From positions 1,226,262 through 1,290,261 of the forward strand of contig JAEBUN010000010.1 in NCBI GenBank assembly GCA_023014365.1: a stretch of DNA of 64,000 bases. The letters run 5' to 3'. This stretch comes from Lepiota brunneoincarnata (taxonomy: Eukaryota > Basidiomycota > Agaricomycetes > Agaricales > Agaricaceae). The first letter of the stretch is position 1. Each line of letters begins with the position of its first letter. The notes below the pieces were generated by a model, which saw nothing but the letters and a program-made list of their open reading frames with translations, searched no databases and was not told the origin of the DNA. Below, one piece after another: positions 10,184 through 21,463 of this stretch. A program made the position numbers and the translations under genes.

Positions 10184-11934
10184 TGCATACCCCCCACCAG
10201 GGGGACAGAGGCCCTTCTGGTTGCATCTCAAGAAGCTGGCTTCCCAAACAATATTCCAGGTCACCACTCTTGTGGCAAATCATCCGCTTCAGCCCTTGCT
10301 GGGCCATGAGTTCAGGTGGAGCTCCCCAGAGCACCCTCATTCTATTTCCTCTCTCACCCTAGCACTTTGGCCCAAGGTAAAGAGTGCTCTTATGGAGGTA
10401 CAAAGCATGCTCCCACAACTCACTGAGCTGTTCTCTCCGTTCATGAATGAGAATAGGCCAGGTCTCTGTCTTTTGGACCGCTTCTCAGAGTGGGTCAAAT
10501 TTATGCTCTACACCGTTGATCCAGAGGGGGATTCAAAGCAACAGCATCTTGACGGTCTGCACACCTCTATTTGGAGGGTGCAGGCCAACCTATTGTCTGC
10601 TTGCATAGTAGCTGGTGCCCACTGGCTGCCATGTGGGAGGCTGCAGGCTGTTTTGGTGGCTTGCATGTTTGCAGGTGGGTGTTTGGTCAGGCAGGCCAGG
10701 CAGGCTGCAGGGAGGGTTCTGCTTGCTGATGTGGAGCTCCACTCCATTCAATTGGGAGTAGGCATGGTCCTGGACCATACTGAAACTGATCACATCTTTA
10801 TCTACACCAACTCCACAGGCTCTGCCCGCAGAGCTGTGGATCCCTCTGTGCATGCTGGCCAGGCTCATTCCCTGGAGGAGTGCTGGTCTCTGGATCACTG
10901 GTTGTCTGCCAAGGCCCAGTGGACCATTACTTTCTGGCAGGTGCCTTCAGGCTCTGTTGCAGAGCTTCACTCTGACACTGTTGTGATGGTGAAGGAGCTT
11001 CATGTATTACTGGATGTCTGCCCAGCGACCACTATTGACTCTTGCTGAGCTGAGGTCATGAGAGGGTGCATCAATGAGTGGGTGAATATGTTTCACTTGC
11101 CCTTGTATCAGGGCAGGAATTTCCTCCCCCTATTGGACTCCCTTGGAAAGCCTCTCCAACCCTCATATCTCTCCGGAGGTACATGGCTCCAAGAAATTGG
11201 CCCTTGGATGTCTGTTGCTGGCACAGTGTGGGCAGTCCATACTATACTCAGTCATGCCCCTATCAGGGAGTACTGTGCTAGATTCCATCTTCAGGAGGAT
11301 CACTCCTGTCCTTGTAGGTTGTGGCTTGAAACCTGCACCCACATCCTCACTTCTTGTCCAAAGTACACACAGTGTGGCAGCTTACTCCATGACCTCAACA
11401 CCCTTCTGGGCTTTCTGGAACCAAATCCTTCTGCATTTTTGTTCCAATCCTACCCCCCTGAGGGAGTGGGATAACTGGGGAGGGCCTTTGGGTTATTTCC
11501 CCCTTGTGGGCTTTGTCCTTGAGGGGTCAACAGTTATTCACCCTCCACTTTTGGGTGGGGTGTAGCAATTTGTGGTGAACTGATGCCTAACCTCATAAAG
11601 AGGGGAACCTAAAACTCTTAAAGACTTTGCCTATGGGGTGTTGGGATTTACAGAGAATTGACTCCTAACTCCCTTTGGGGGGGGGGACCTGCTGGCCCTA
11701 TCCCCCCCTTGTCTGTTGCACCCCGGTTTTTGTCAGGGTAGCAAGCTCTTCACCCATGCACATTTCTTTATGGAGTGTAGCCTTTTGAGTCAGTGGGACT
11801 CTCTTCCCTACCTTTAGTGGTAGTTATACCCTGTATTAGTTCCCTTGTACGTAGCTAGTGCACATGGACTGCGTTTAAGCACTACATTATAAATTGTTGA
11901 TTTTTTTTAAAAAAAAACAAAAAAACAAAAAAAG
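10184..11934 (+). pseudogene. LINE-A copy A4, 3' part: RNase H-like region and 3' UTR
   Basis: Continuation of A4. An open stretch to 11048 encodes the linker, the catalytically altered RNase H-like domain (DVELHSIQLG, IYTNSTGSARRA) and most of the following helix region, ending in a TGA. The zinc tail C-x-C-x7-H-x4-C follows at 11058-11474. The 3' UTR runs to about 11900 with two hairpin modules. The poly(A) is interrupted (A, C and T mixed, 11903-11934) and joins decayed gypsy sequence. No TSD was recognised at this end. Confidence 0.85.
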
Positions 11935-13229
11935 AGGGGGTCTGGTAACAAAGGATTCACCAGCAGAGGAGCCCCAACCCCCTGAGAGGAGTGAGTAGAC
12001 CTAGGAGGCATGCATGTTAGACTTTAAGATTGATGATCGGACCAGTAGAGCTCATTGTAGAGTACAATGAGTAGGGGTAGGCTGTGGCTGTGCAAGCAAG
12101 TTGATGGCGGTTGAAGTCCAAGAAGGGATGAGGCATCAATGTCCATAGGGACTGGATTTCTTGGGGAGGGGTTAGAATGGGTGAGGGGATATGGAGGGGC
12201 CAAGGGTCAGACTGTCAGCATGAAGGGGGGGAGTCTGACATATCCTAGGGGAGGCCTAGAGGTGGAAGGAAGTGGGGAGCAAGCATTAGAGCAGAATGCC
12301 TCATTTGCCATCCAAGCTTGGTCCACCTGTCATGCTGCTGAGTACCAAGCCTCTGGGTCTGAGTTGGAAGGGCAGCCTGCTGGGAGAGTGGCGATGGCAT
12401 TTTGGATGGAAGGGCGCAAACCCCAACAGAATTTGACCACAATGACCTGAGGGTCTTGGTACCCAGACTTGGAGATGAGAACCTTGAAGGTCTCTAGGTA
12501 GTCCTTGACTGTGCATTCTCACTGGTGGTACAACAGGGACTCCAATGTATTCAGGGCATTGGCTTCAGCATTACTAGGGAAAAACTGACTCTTGAATTGT
12601 TCAGTGAAGTCCCACCAGTCCGTAAATGGAAATCCACTGATACTCACTTCCAAGTGGAATAGCTCATTGGCCTATTGTACCACACATCCTGACTTCATGT
12701 ATGAGAGGGTCCACAGTATTTTCTGTTTATCAGAACAGAATTGATCTGCTGAGAGCCTGATGTAGAGCTGGCATGCATTCAAAAATGCATGACCCTTGGT
12801 ACATTCTCCATCAAATTCAGGTGGGGTTGCCACCTTAGCCTTAGTAGAGGTGTGTGGTGGAGGTGATGGTGGACGGGAGTGGAGAGTGGGAGGAGGGGGG
12901 TTGTGAATCATAGCTCAGGTTTCATACTCTCCTTGGTTGAGGGGTGTGGCTGAGATAGGGGGGGGGGTGTTAGGGTACTGGTGTCCTACTGAGTCCATGA
13001 GGTTTTGGAGGGTATCACATATGCCATTCACCATGTCTGTCATGTTCCATTTGGCTTCAGCTTGTTGGGCCTGTACAGCTGCCATGTCTGTGAGTAGTGA
13101 GCCTATAGCCTCCTCAATGGTCATTTGAGTTGGTGGTTGCTGCTGCTGCTCTTGGGACATTTTGGAGAAGGTGCTAGGAGGTAGAAGAAGGGTGTAGTTG
13201 GCACAGGAGAAGTGGTGTAGCTTGTCCAA
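11935..13229 (-). pseudogene. Ty3/gypsy gag remnant
   Basis: On the minus strand the reading starts at MSQEQQQQPPTQMTIEEA (13150 downwards), a Q-rich N-terminus with a coiled-coil-like stretch. A proline-rich linker follows, then KVATPPEFDGECTKGHAF and LWTLSYMKSG, the usual start of the basidiomycete gypsy gag capsid (retrotransposon_gag). Later pieces include DWWDFTEQFKSQFF and VPMDIDA, which normally precedes the zinc knuckle. Stops interrupt it at 12914 and 12674 and at several points further on (TAG/TAA/TGA from Q or W codons). No pol region is present: LINE-A copy A4 abuts the 3' side. This is an old, CpG-depleted, dead copy. Confidence 0.7.
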
Positions 13230-13590
13230 GTGTTGTCAACGGCCAGTCCTCTGAGAATAGACTTGATTCTTCTGTAAGGGCAACCTGGTTGTCATGTTGC
13301 ATCAACTGAGTAGAGGAAAACCTTAGTGTCATTCCAGGACATCTATCCAAGTACATACCTGAGCAGGAGGAAACCTTAGAGAATTGAGTAAGGTTTCTCC
13401 AAGCTCACCTACACTACTTATACTACTTGCTATAAGTCCAAGTTAAGTAATCTACTCTACATAAATGGCCATGAGGTGTCAGGGATGTCTAAAGTGGGTA
13501 TGGTCAGGAATGGGCTCAGAACAGGGTCGCATGTGCCAGTGAGGGTTCACATCTGCATTGGAGGGGTGTAAGAAGGAACTCCAAGCACTG
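13230..13590. other. Probable gypsy leader, no gene seen
   Basis: No coding potential can be supported. Its position, upstream of the minus-strand gag start, suggests 5' UTR or LTR of the decayed gypsy element. I could not find a clear LTR end or primer-binding site. Confidence 0.35.
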
Positions 13591-13772
13591 GAGTGCTAAA
13601 GGACTGGATTCCAGGCTGAAGGGGGCTGGGGATAAGATTTCCAAATGCAGGAAGGCAAAGAATCAGATTTCTGAGCATAGGGAAGCTGGGGATCGGGTTT
13701 CTGAACATAGAGAGGCAGGGAATTGGATTTCCAAGTGCTAGGAGGTTAGGAATTGGATTTCCAAATTTGAGG
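13591..13772. repeat. Imperfect tandem repeat, about 35-bp unit
   Basis: Four to five diverged units share the pattern GGATTTCCAA or GGGTTTCTGA, then a short spacer, then AGGnAGGGGATTGG. They run head to tail from about 13605 to 13772. The unit is purine-rich on the plus strand. No function is evident. Confidence 0.6.
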
Positions 13773-14462
13773 TTGTGAGCAGTGACCTGAAGTTCCCCTT
13801 ACAGGGATTGGCCTTGGCAGGGATAATCCTGCACAGGGTGCCATCAATAGTAATAACCCTCTGAGCAAGGCTCTTACCATTCTGACCCTGTTGAGAGTCC
13901 CAGATTTCAAAGAATACTGTGGCTGTATCAGCGGACTGCAAGTTCTTGACAATGCGAGGCCTGGTGGCCAGCACAAAATACTCAGACCACACAGAGCACT
14001 ACATGGCCTTAACAACCCTGGTGGGCATGAGCCAGGGCTAACTGCCCTGGAATATAGGCATGTTGAGGAGCTTGAGGTAGCTCTTCAACTGAGAGAGGTT
14101 CGCATCCATGATGGTCTGAGGCCAGTTTGCACAGACTGTGTTCCTATAGTGCCAATGTCTAGTTCACTGGGCACCACCATAGTGTAGCACACAATGTGCA
14201 AATCCATCTGTTGGACCCATTTGATATGAATGATTGAGCCCACAGATGCCAGGGTAGCCACTGCCACCTGATGAATCTCCATGCAGACAATAGGGCCCAG
14301 GTTAACCAGGAGACCACCCCCTGTGAGGGTAAGCATAACCTGCTTGCACAAAGGTCCAGACATAGTCATCCAAGGCTTGGGGGCCCTGGGCAGCTGCTGA
14401 GTGGCTGTTGCCTGCTTGTGAAAAGAGACCACCTTATGAGAAGGCAGCCCTGGGAGTGCACA
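13745..14462 (-). pseudogene. LINE ORF1 fragment (gag-like, pre-zinc-knuckle)
   Basis: On the minus strand, ORF1 runs from the SFHKQ/ATATQQLPR region (about 14432), through KSYLKLLNMPI, to VFFEIWDSQQGQNGKSLAQR and ITIDGTLCRIIPAKANP (ends about 13770). The FEIWDSQxGxNxK...R block is what I know from ORF1 proteins of basidiomycete Tad-like LINEs, where CCHC knuckles follow directly. Those knuckles are missing here, cut off by the tandem-repeat DNA. Two in-frame stops lie near 14040 and 14010. It could belong to LINE-B, whose ORF1 is not otherwise present. The assignment is by pattern memory only. Confidence 0.5.
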
Positions 14463-14470
14463 GTCAATGT

Positions 14471-14949
14471 CAGGGTTCTTGATCAGATTGATTCACTGCC
14501 AGTGCAGGAGTGGCCAGTGTTCTCCAACTTGGAAATGCATGAGGCCTTGCACACATGCTCCTCTCTGTCTTTGCCCAGTCTGGACCACATTATGTAGATG
14601 CACCTCAAGTCCATTCTGGCAGGCCCAACAGTTACTTGTCTGGTCTGTTGGATTGCCAATGCCTGCATGGAGTGCAGGCATTGGCCTTGTCACGATTAAG
14701 AAGAGCATGTCAGTTATTATACCAAAGCCAGGCAAGCCCTCCTATTCTACTCTGAAGGTGTTCAGACCAATCATCCTTCTTAACACATTTGGTAAGCTTA
14801 TCAAGAAAATGATCTTGTGCCACTTGCAGTTTGAGGCTGTCAAGTTTGGCAGTGTGATCCAGAGGTCCACCAAAGATGCTGGTGCCTACCTTGTGCACCT
14901 GATCCATGCTGGGTGGGCTTATGGGTTGAAGACAAGTATTCTCACCTTT
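14471..14949 (+). pseudogene. LINE-B copy B1 fragment: linker and start of RT
   Basis: Starts at VRVLDQIDSLP and continues to EWPVFSNLEMHEALHTCSSL (about 14510-14567), the LINE-B endonuclease-RT linker. The fingers follow (VTCLVCWIANACMECRHW, then an equivalent of KPGKPSY near 14721). Stops and frameshifts are frequent. It ends at 14949, where a minus-strand poly(A) element is inserted. Upstream it joins the ORF1 fragment abruptly. Confidence 0.75.
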
Positions 14950-15468
14950 GTTTTTTTTTTTTTTTTAAATCTGCAATTTATAATGCAGGCCATGATGGGA
15001 GGCTGCATGCAACTACCTACTACAGGGGGCAAGTAGCTACAAAGTCCACCCTACATACTGGCATACCTGCCAATGTGAGCTTGTGTCACCCCAAGCTCAG
15101 GAGGGAACTGCCCACAAGAAGTGGAGAAACAAGTGGAAAACTACCCAGTGGTTAGCACATACCTGCACCCAAAGGGTACCAGATGCATGGGGTCCCATCT
15201 AGTAGCCCACTCTGCTACCACACCTTCCCAGAGGACAGTGGCTGGAGTGGGGAGTATGTACTACATACTCCCCTCTGGATAAATACTGGAACCTAAAAAG
15301 GGCCCAGTGCAGACCACAGGGAATTCCTGTGGGAATAATATCTGGCAGGCCCTGGGAGCCCAATGCAGAAGGGCAGGTCTGAAGACCTGCTAAATAAACA
15401 AGGGTCCATGGTCCCCATGCATGTAGCACAACAATGTTAATTCACTGCAAATGCCCATGTAGGTGGAT
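14950..15468 (-). mobile_element. Element with LINE-B 3' tail but unrelated body
   Basis: A T-run (14950-14966) followed by AAATCTGCAATTTATAATGC and GGGAGGCTGCATGCAACTA matches the last 55 or so nt of LINE-B on the minus strand. Beyond about 15025 the sequence no longer resembles the LINE-B 3' UTR: the hairpin module and zinc-tail coding region are absent. It continues for about 440 bp without an ORF, up to the SINE-like copy. It could be a non-autonomous element using the LINE-B machinery, or a diverged LINE-B subfamily. Confidence 0.5.
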
Positions 15469-16146
15469 GGGGCCCCTCTAGTCCAGTGGTTTTGATCACT
15501 AAAGATGGGGAGAGGTGGCTGTGCATAGCTGCTGGAAAGGTTGGGGGTTCAATTCCCTCTCATCCTCCATACCTGTCAAGTAGGGAAAGGTTGCATGGTT
15601 GTCATCAGATACTACTGTGTGCTTGGTTCTTTGGGTGGATAAACTATCTCTGAGGAAATTCAGCAGTCTCCTTGATCTCAGTTCTCAATTTGGTGACTGG
15701 TAATCACTGATCTGGGGTAAATCTGGGGGAGAGATCATTGGAGCCCAAAGTGGCAGATCTGGATCAATCTCAATTGGACCAGATTGGCTGTGCCCGATAA
15801 GGGAGTGAAAGCACAGGACATGGTAAGCAGGGGAATTCTAACAAAAACAGATTGAACCTCCCAATAAGGGGCCAGGTAACCCCCCACATGGGAATGCTTG
15901 GTCTGGGTGCCACCAGCATAAGCCAAGTAAGTACCAGTCATTAGTCCATGGTAGTAGGTATCTGGTCGGGTGGCAAAGGATGGGGCACTGGGGCTTTGGA
16001 GTTACCCACAGCTTCTCCCATAGGGGTTGCTGATTGGGGAGGTCTGCCGCCCAGACCTTGGAGCGGTTAGATCCCCCATGGGTGTTCCATCTGAAGTGGG
16101 TGGCACAGGCTTAGGGTAATGAAACAACTCCACACCACTGGTCCAT
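15469..16146 (+). mobile_element. tRNA-headed SINE-like element, truncated copy
   Basis: Starts with GGGGCCCCTCTAGTCCAGTGG. An A box (TAGTCCAGTGG, 15479-15489) and a perfect B box (GGTTCAATTCC, 15546-15556) lie near the 5' end. The following 600 bp match the complete minus-strand copy at 54541-55626 over its whole length, including a GGGTAATGAAACAACTCC block, up to 16146. There the similarity ends abruptly, so the 3' part and tail are missing. CpG erosion is strong. I take it as an old copy of the same family; RNA polymerase III transcription is inferred from the boxes. Confidence 0.75.
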
Positions 16147-16657
16147 CTCCTCCAGCCTCCCCCATCACCCTGGGGGGGGCTACATCTTGCCCCACAGTGC
16201 CGGACTGGGTAACAAAGCGTGCACAGGAGCTCCGGGCACACCCTCAGCAAGTTTCAGCTCATTCCGAGCTGATCTCGCTGAGTTATCACATTTTTCACAT
16301 GTTTCTCCTCTGACCTCTCTGTGATCCTTAGATTGCGGAGCTCGTTCAGAGCTCATTCCTCAGCCGTTCTGGCTGAAACTTCACAAGACTGTAGGGGCTC
16401 TTAGGCCCCTTTAGATCCCTCGTTTATACGCGACTGCGCCCACGGGGGCAGCCTCGATGCTCGCTTCTTTGGGGGCACTCCCCCCAAGAAGCCTATTCTC
16501 TGAGTATTTGCAGTCGTTCTGCCAGCCCCCTGGCTTGGCTGCTTCTCCCCTGCTGAGCGAAGGCTTGGGAGTATGCTCAGACTGTTCTCAGCGAGTTTCA
16601 GCCCAGTCCAGGCTGATCTCGTTGACTTATCACACTTTTTATGGGGTGTTCTCCTTC
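16147..16657 (+). repeat. Tandem units of about 350 bp, left side of Copia-1
   Basis: Two diverged units can be aligned. A block around 16250-16318 (TTTCAGCTCATTCCGAGCTG, then TGATCTCGCTGAGTTATCACA) recurs at 16597-16660 (TTTCAGCCCAGTCCAGGCTG, then ATCTCGTTGACTTATCACAC), 345-350 bp later. The sequence is non-coding. A third, more diverged unit appears right of Copia-1 (21795 onwards), so the array was split by that insertion. It could be a promoter-type 5' repeat array of a LINE. Confidence 0.6.
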
Positions 16658-16662
16658 TGACA

Positions 16663-16991
16663 TGTCGAAGAGACATTTGTGCAGAGTATAGATAATCAAG
16701 CAGAGATTTATTACTGGAGTCTGAGGGCCGAAACCTGAGTGTAAGCTACACAGCAAATAAGAGTGCTAGAACATACCTGGAGTCCGAGGGACAAAACCTG
16801 GACTCCAGGCAAGCATATGCGACATATTTATAATACACGATTAGGAGAAAGTGAAAACATATAGAAAATGGTGAAACTTATTACTCCTTAACTGAGGAGC
16901 TCCGAGCCACCGTACTCAGGTGCTCCTCACATACTCCTTGTATGACGAGCGAAACGTCATGGACAAGGTGTCCCAACGTCAATCCTTGACA
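16663..16991 (-). repeat. Copia-1 3' LTR
   Basis: 329-bp LTR, nearly identical to the right-hand LTR. The 7-bp length difference is a small duplication around GAGCTCCGAG. A purine-rich tract GAGTGGGAG lies just inside on the coding strand. The LTR pair shows only a few scattered transitions. Confidence 0.95.
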
Positions 16992-17535
16992 CTCCCACTC
17001 AACGGGACATCAAGTATGATTCCCAAATGCTCCCGAAACTTGATGAAGGCTTTGCGGGGTAAAGCTTTGGTGAAAATGTCAGCTAACATGTCTTTGGTAG
17101 ACACATATTCAAGTTTAATATCACCACATTCAATAACTTGGCGGATGAAGTGAAAACGTATATCGATATGTTTGGCATGAGAGTGAGAAATCGGATTCCC
17201 AGACAGGGCAATACATCCCTGATTATTGGCATGAATAATGGTTGCTGTTTCTTGTGGGTAGTCAAGTTCTCTAAGTAATGTTTGGAGCCAAACTGCTTCT
17301 TTGGTAGCTGTAGATGAAGCTATGTACTCAGCTTCCATCGATGATGTGGCAACAATGCTTTGTTTCTTGGAGGACCAAGAAATTGAACTCCCAGCAAGTT
17401 CAAAGACAAAACCACTAACCGAATGCCTAGTGTCCGGATCCTGAGCCCAGCTAGCATCGCTCCAGCCAACCAAGTTAATTTCTCCATTATTTCGGCATCC
17501 TAAAACAAGCTGGTAGTCAGCCGTTCCCTTGAGAT
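16992..17535 (-). pseudogene. Copia-1 RNase H domain
   Basis: Minus-strand reading GWSDASWAQDPDTRHSVSG (about 17470-17414) carries the first catalytic aspartate. SSMEAEYIA carries the glutamate. IIHANNQGCIAL stands where copia elements normally have a DNQ motif, so the third acidic residue is now N. KHIDIRFHFIR and EYVSTKDMLADIFTK follow and complete the usual copia C-terminus. The D to N change fits CpG decay (gcCGat to gcCAat). A TGA at 17534 separates this domain from the RT. Confidence 0.92.
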
Positions 17536-18103
17536 ATCAAAGAATGCGCTTAGTGGCGCTCAGATGGGGAATTCCAGGGTTGCTTGCAAATTGAGCAACA
17601 AGTCTGACTGAAAATTGAATATCAGGTCGTGTTTGCGTGGCGAAAAGAAGAGAGCCGACAGGTGAGAGATAATGAATTCCTCGAGCATATTTTTCATAAG
17701 CTTGAACCTCATTGACATATTGCGGACAACCAGAGTTTGATAGATCATGATTCACAACAAGGGGAGTAGTGACTGGATGTGAGTCATGCATATTAAAGTG
17801 TTTGAGAATTTGGTGGATGTATGCAGTCTGGTTGAGATAAATACAGTGATGCAACCGGTCTCAAGTGATTTGAATGCCCAGAATGTACTGGAGTTCACCA
17901 AGGTCCGTGATGTCAAAGCAATCAGCAAGATTTTCCTTGAAGGAAATAATCTTACAAGAATTAGGACCCACTACTGCCATGTCATCCACATATACCAGCA
18001 CTATAAGAACAATCCTTCCATTGTTCCATAGGATGTAGAGACAATCATCGGCAATTGTATGAACGAAGCCAAGTTGGGATAGTGTTTCATGCAAACATTT
18101 CTT
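17536..18103 (-). pseudogene. Copia-1 reverse transcriptase, C-terminal half
   Basis: Minus strand. LVYVDDMAVVGPN carries the YVDD catalytic pair at about 17985. DLGELQYILGIQI and YIHQILKHFNMHDSHPVTTP follow, then SLLFATQTRPDIQFSV, all standard copia RT. The frame is broken by TGA at about 17857 (R codon) and by a stop at 18103-18105 after the KKALYGLKQ motif. Confidence 0.92.
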
Positions 18104-18840
18104 TCATTGTTGCCCACCTTGTTTTAAACCATATAAAGCCTTCTTCAGCTTCCAATACCAGCCTTTGTCCTGAATACCATCAACTCCCTTTGGCACTTTC
18201 ATATAGATGTCCTCATTGAGATTTCCTTTGAGATAGGCCCCTACAATATCAATTTGATGGATATCAAAGTCAAGTGAAGTGGCAAGGGACAAGAACACTT
18301 GAAGGGTAGTGAATTTTGCAATGGAGGAGAATGTTTCAGTGAAATCAATTCCCACAATCTGTGAGAATCCCTGGGCAATGATCTGGGCCTTGAACTTGAC
18401 ATGATTCCCATGCTTGTCAAGTTTACGGCAAAGGACAATTTTACTTCCCACGGCTTTCTTTCCTTCCAGAAACACATCTACTGGTTCAAAAACCCTTCTT
18501 TTTTCTAATTGAGCATATTCAGACTGTATAGCAGTCTTCCATCCTTCAGCATCAGGAGATAACATGGCTTCCTTGCAAGTTGGTTCAATATTTATAGCAA
18601 CAAAAGCCATGTGCCCACTAACAAGCACAGATTTGTTATCTTGACCATATCACAGAGGGGGACGACGCTCGCGAGTGGGTAATTCCCTTCTAGGAAGGTT
18701 CTCCCACTTCTTCGACTTTTTTGGAGGAGGGGGGACATCTGATTCTCAAGGGGATTGAGGTGGCATGGTAAAAGGAACAGAAGGACTTTCAGGAGTCGAT
18801 GATTCCTCAACAATAGATCTGTCCGGAGGTGCAGTAAGTT
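18104..18840 (-). pseudogene. Copia-1 integrase-RT linker and RT N-terminal half
   Basis: Minus strand. A proline-rich stretch (PPPPKKSKKWENLPRRELP) belongs to the variable linker. Then comes EGWKTAIQSEYAQLEKRRVFEPV and the RT start: CRKLDKHGNHVKFKAQIIAQGFSQ, FTETFSSIAKFTTLQ and IVGAYLKGNLNEDIYMKVP. Stops lie near 18840, 18745 and 18652 in the linker. The substitution of R/K in the KARLVA-type motif (KAQIIA) also fits decay. Confidence 0.9.
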
Positions 18841-19880
18841 CTCAAGCATCTTGAGTTACTGCTGTATCCACTAATTCATTGACTTCTTCAGCTGTTGACT
18901 GTGTGAGTCCAACATCAATTGAAGCCAACTCGCTTGGTGTTTCATCCTTGCTGAAGTCAACATCATGTGAGGTGATAAGTTTGCCATTTTTGAGGTCCTC
19001 AAGTCGATAGCCTTTGGTTTCATCAGTCCACCAGCCAAGTAGGTGAACATGAACAGCTTGCGATTCAAGTTTTCCATGCCGAACTTCTTTCAGTACATGA
19101 GCCCACCCAAGGGATCTGAAAATTTGAAGGTGTGATATGTTTGGCTTGTGACCAGTCCATGCCTCATATGGTACTTTATCTTTTAAAGCCAATGTGGAGG
19201 TCAAGGAGTGGATGTAGACGGCATACATGAATGCCTCCCCCCAATACCTGACATCGATATTGGCGGCATGGATCATACAACGCACCATTTCAAAAAAGAC
19301 AGCGATTGCTCATTCAGCAATCCCATTTTGCTGAGGTGTGTATGGGGTCGTTGTTTCATGAATGATACCATTTTGTTGACAGAATTTGTTCATTTCAGAG
19401 TTTACAAACTTGTTTCCGCTATCAGTTCGTAGATGTCGTGTCTGGAGCCCTGATTGTCGTTCAAGCATTGAAACAATATCCCACACAGCTATACCCACAT
19501 CCTCTTTGCTTTTCAGCAGTCTTCCAACTGGATAGTGACAGCTCACCTCAACAACAACAAGGGCATATAAGCAACCATCCCAAGTGGGGACAGGCATAGG
19601 ACCGGTGAGATCCATAACAAGTAATTCCATCTTCGTATATTGAGTTTTGCTTGTGTCAGGAAGAGGAGCTCGACTTGATTTTCCATGAGCACAACCACTA
19701 CATAAGCAGTCAAATTCACCAGGGGATTGAATTGTGAGTCCTTTCACAAGTCCACGATCAGCCATATCCTTGATTCTCCTAGGTCCAAGGTGGCCCATTC
19801 AATGGTGCCAAAGATGCATGGTCGACTCTTGAGCTATATATGCAGTATGGCCAATTGTTTCAGAGCATAGTATCTGTTCA
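18841..19880 (-). pseudogene. Copia-1 integrase; protease region deleted
   Basis: Minus strand. The HHCC zinc domain (HLWHH-stop-MGHLG, CLCSGCAHGKSS) is followed by the catalytic core with MDLTGPMPV, LRTDSGNKF and TPYTPQQNGIAE (D, D, E). KPNISHLQIFRSLGWAHV and the C-terminal region follow. Stops: TGA at about 19800 and TGA after NGIAE at 19310, both at positions where copia has R. Upstream, the gag zinc knuckle starts (MCHNCGEQ) and is joined within about 25 residues to the HHCC domain. The whole DSGA-type protease is therefore missing. Confidence 0.9.
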
Positions 19881-20471
19881 CCACAGTTGTGGCACATATC
19901 ATTGGGTTTGGGTTCTCGTTTACCTTTACCCTTCTATTTACCCTTTCTTTTCTTTCCTTCACCACCACTATAACTTCCACCCAATGTGTCATTCATCCTC
20001 AAAGCAAGTGCTAGCTGCTTCACACAAAATTTCTTCTCAGATTGGTCCATTTGCTCATCGTGAGCAACTCGATCATATACAGCAATCAATTTGGCAGTGA
20101 CCATCTCGAGGGTAAGATTATTTCCTTTGTCAAGGAGGTTTTGTTTGACAACATCCCAGATATGCAAGCGTGGCAAGGATGAAAGGAGGGCATGAATAAT
20201 ATGAAAATCATCAAGGGTTTGACCAGCATCCAAGATATGACGACGGATACTCAAGAAGAATCCAATATGGTCAGACATAGGTGTAGTACCATCCCATCTC
20301 TTTGAGTATAAATCTTGAAAATGATAATGGACATTGATTCCTTGACATTGTGTAATGTAGATCGTATGGAGGTGGTCCCACATATCCTCCGATGTCTTGA
20401 ATGAGGCAATATGCTCCTGTTGAGCAAAGTCGACAGCCCCTAGAATGAGACCTTGGGCAGCATCATCTGCC
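19881..20471 (-). pseudogene. Copia-1 gag, C-terminal part
   Basis: Minus strand. ADDAAQGLILGAVDFAQQEHI, SEDMWDHLHTIY, then RWDGTTPMSDHI, LLSSLPRLHIW, TLEMVTAKLIAVYDR form the UBN2/DUF4219-type copia gag. A basic KKRKGK patch and the beginning of a CCHC knuckle (CHNC) come next. A TAG at 19934-19936 (KGK-stop-KGKGK) interrupts the basic patch. A 661-bp solo LTR separates it from the N-terminal part. Confidence 0.88.
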
Positions 20472-20476
20472 CAAAG

Positions 20477-21137
20477 TGTCATATCCATGCCAACTCAGAG
20501 TCTAATCACTTAAACTTCAGCTTCTCGATTCCACGTGTGCTCCACACAACAACCCTCTGCCCTCCGACTCGGCCCTGACTTGCTCCGACCGCAACCCACT
20601 GCCCCGATCACACGACCACCTCCACACGTGCTGTGGTCACCTGACCCTCGGTGTCTCTAGTTCCAGTCTCCATTTCCCATCCGTAGTCAAGATACGTTAT
20701 CGGTCTCCATACCTGTACCGGTTTCCATTCTATTCGTAATCTGTTCGTAATCCATTTGTAACTATATCGGCCTCCGCTTTGCTCCACACGTAATCAGTAC
20801 GAGTCATAGTTCATAAGGCCAGTAGTATATATACTATAGGTACTTGGCTTGTACTCCTCAGTCTGATAATCGAATCGAGCAGCGGACCAGCTTCCTGTTC
20901 CCTATCCTCGCCTCTCTTCTGCCTCGCTCCGCTTCGGCTCCGACTTTCTGAAATACGGACTAGGACAGTAGGAGGGCACAGCACATAAGCTGAGGCCGCA
21001 AGTCCAAACCCCCACCCGACGTACTCCGCCTCGGTCCCGAAGTCTACGTACTGACTTTGCCCTGTCCCCCAGTTACCTTATACCAAGGATACCACCCCGA
21101 CCCTCCGCCTCGGTCCCGACCCGCACCGGCTCTAACA
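20477..21137 (+). repeat. Solo LTR, 661-bp family, copy 1
   Basis: TGTCATATCC...GGCTCTAACA, TG...CA ends, flanked by the 5-bp TSD CAAAG (20472-20476 and 21138-21142) inside Copia-1 gag. It contains a TATA-like tagtatatatacta segment. No internal region is present, so it is a solo LTR left by LTR-LTR recombination. Its parent is not in this window. Confidence 0.95.
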
Positions 21138-21463
21138 CAAAGCCAACAAAGGTACTTCTCCGTAGTAGCTTCCCAGTTCTTGTAGTCCTGCAACTCAATA
21201 TCAATAGGAACATCAACACCTCCCAGGTCCTTGGCTTTGTCTTTTGCAGATGATGAGGGATTGGTCTAAGATCCTTGGGTGCTTTGAGGAGGACAGTAAT
21301 GAGAGGGAGGTTTGGTGGGACAGTGTTCACAACCGGAAATGATTCCCCATAAATACTTTGCTTGAAGGGCAGCCTTCATGCTGCTGGCCCATGTGTAATA
21401 ATTTGTGCCATTCAACTTCGGAAACTGTAGGGTTTCAGAAGTAGTTTCACTGCCGGAGCCCAT
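21138..21463 (-). pseudogene. Copia-1 gag, N-terminal part
   Basis: Minus strand. The ATG at 21461-21463 starts MGSGSETTSETLQFPKLNG and YYTWASSMKAALQAK, the typical copia gag opening (KLNGxNYxxW). It continues to YLWGIISGCEHCPTKPPSHY, then meets a TGA near 21268. A further ELQDYKNWEA piece lies before the solo LTR. The start codon lies within the primer-binding site. Confidence 0.85.
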
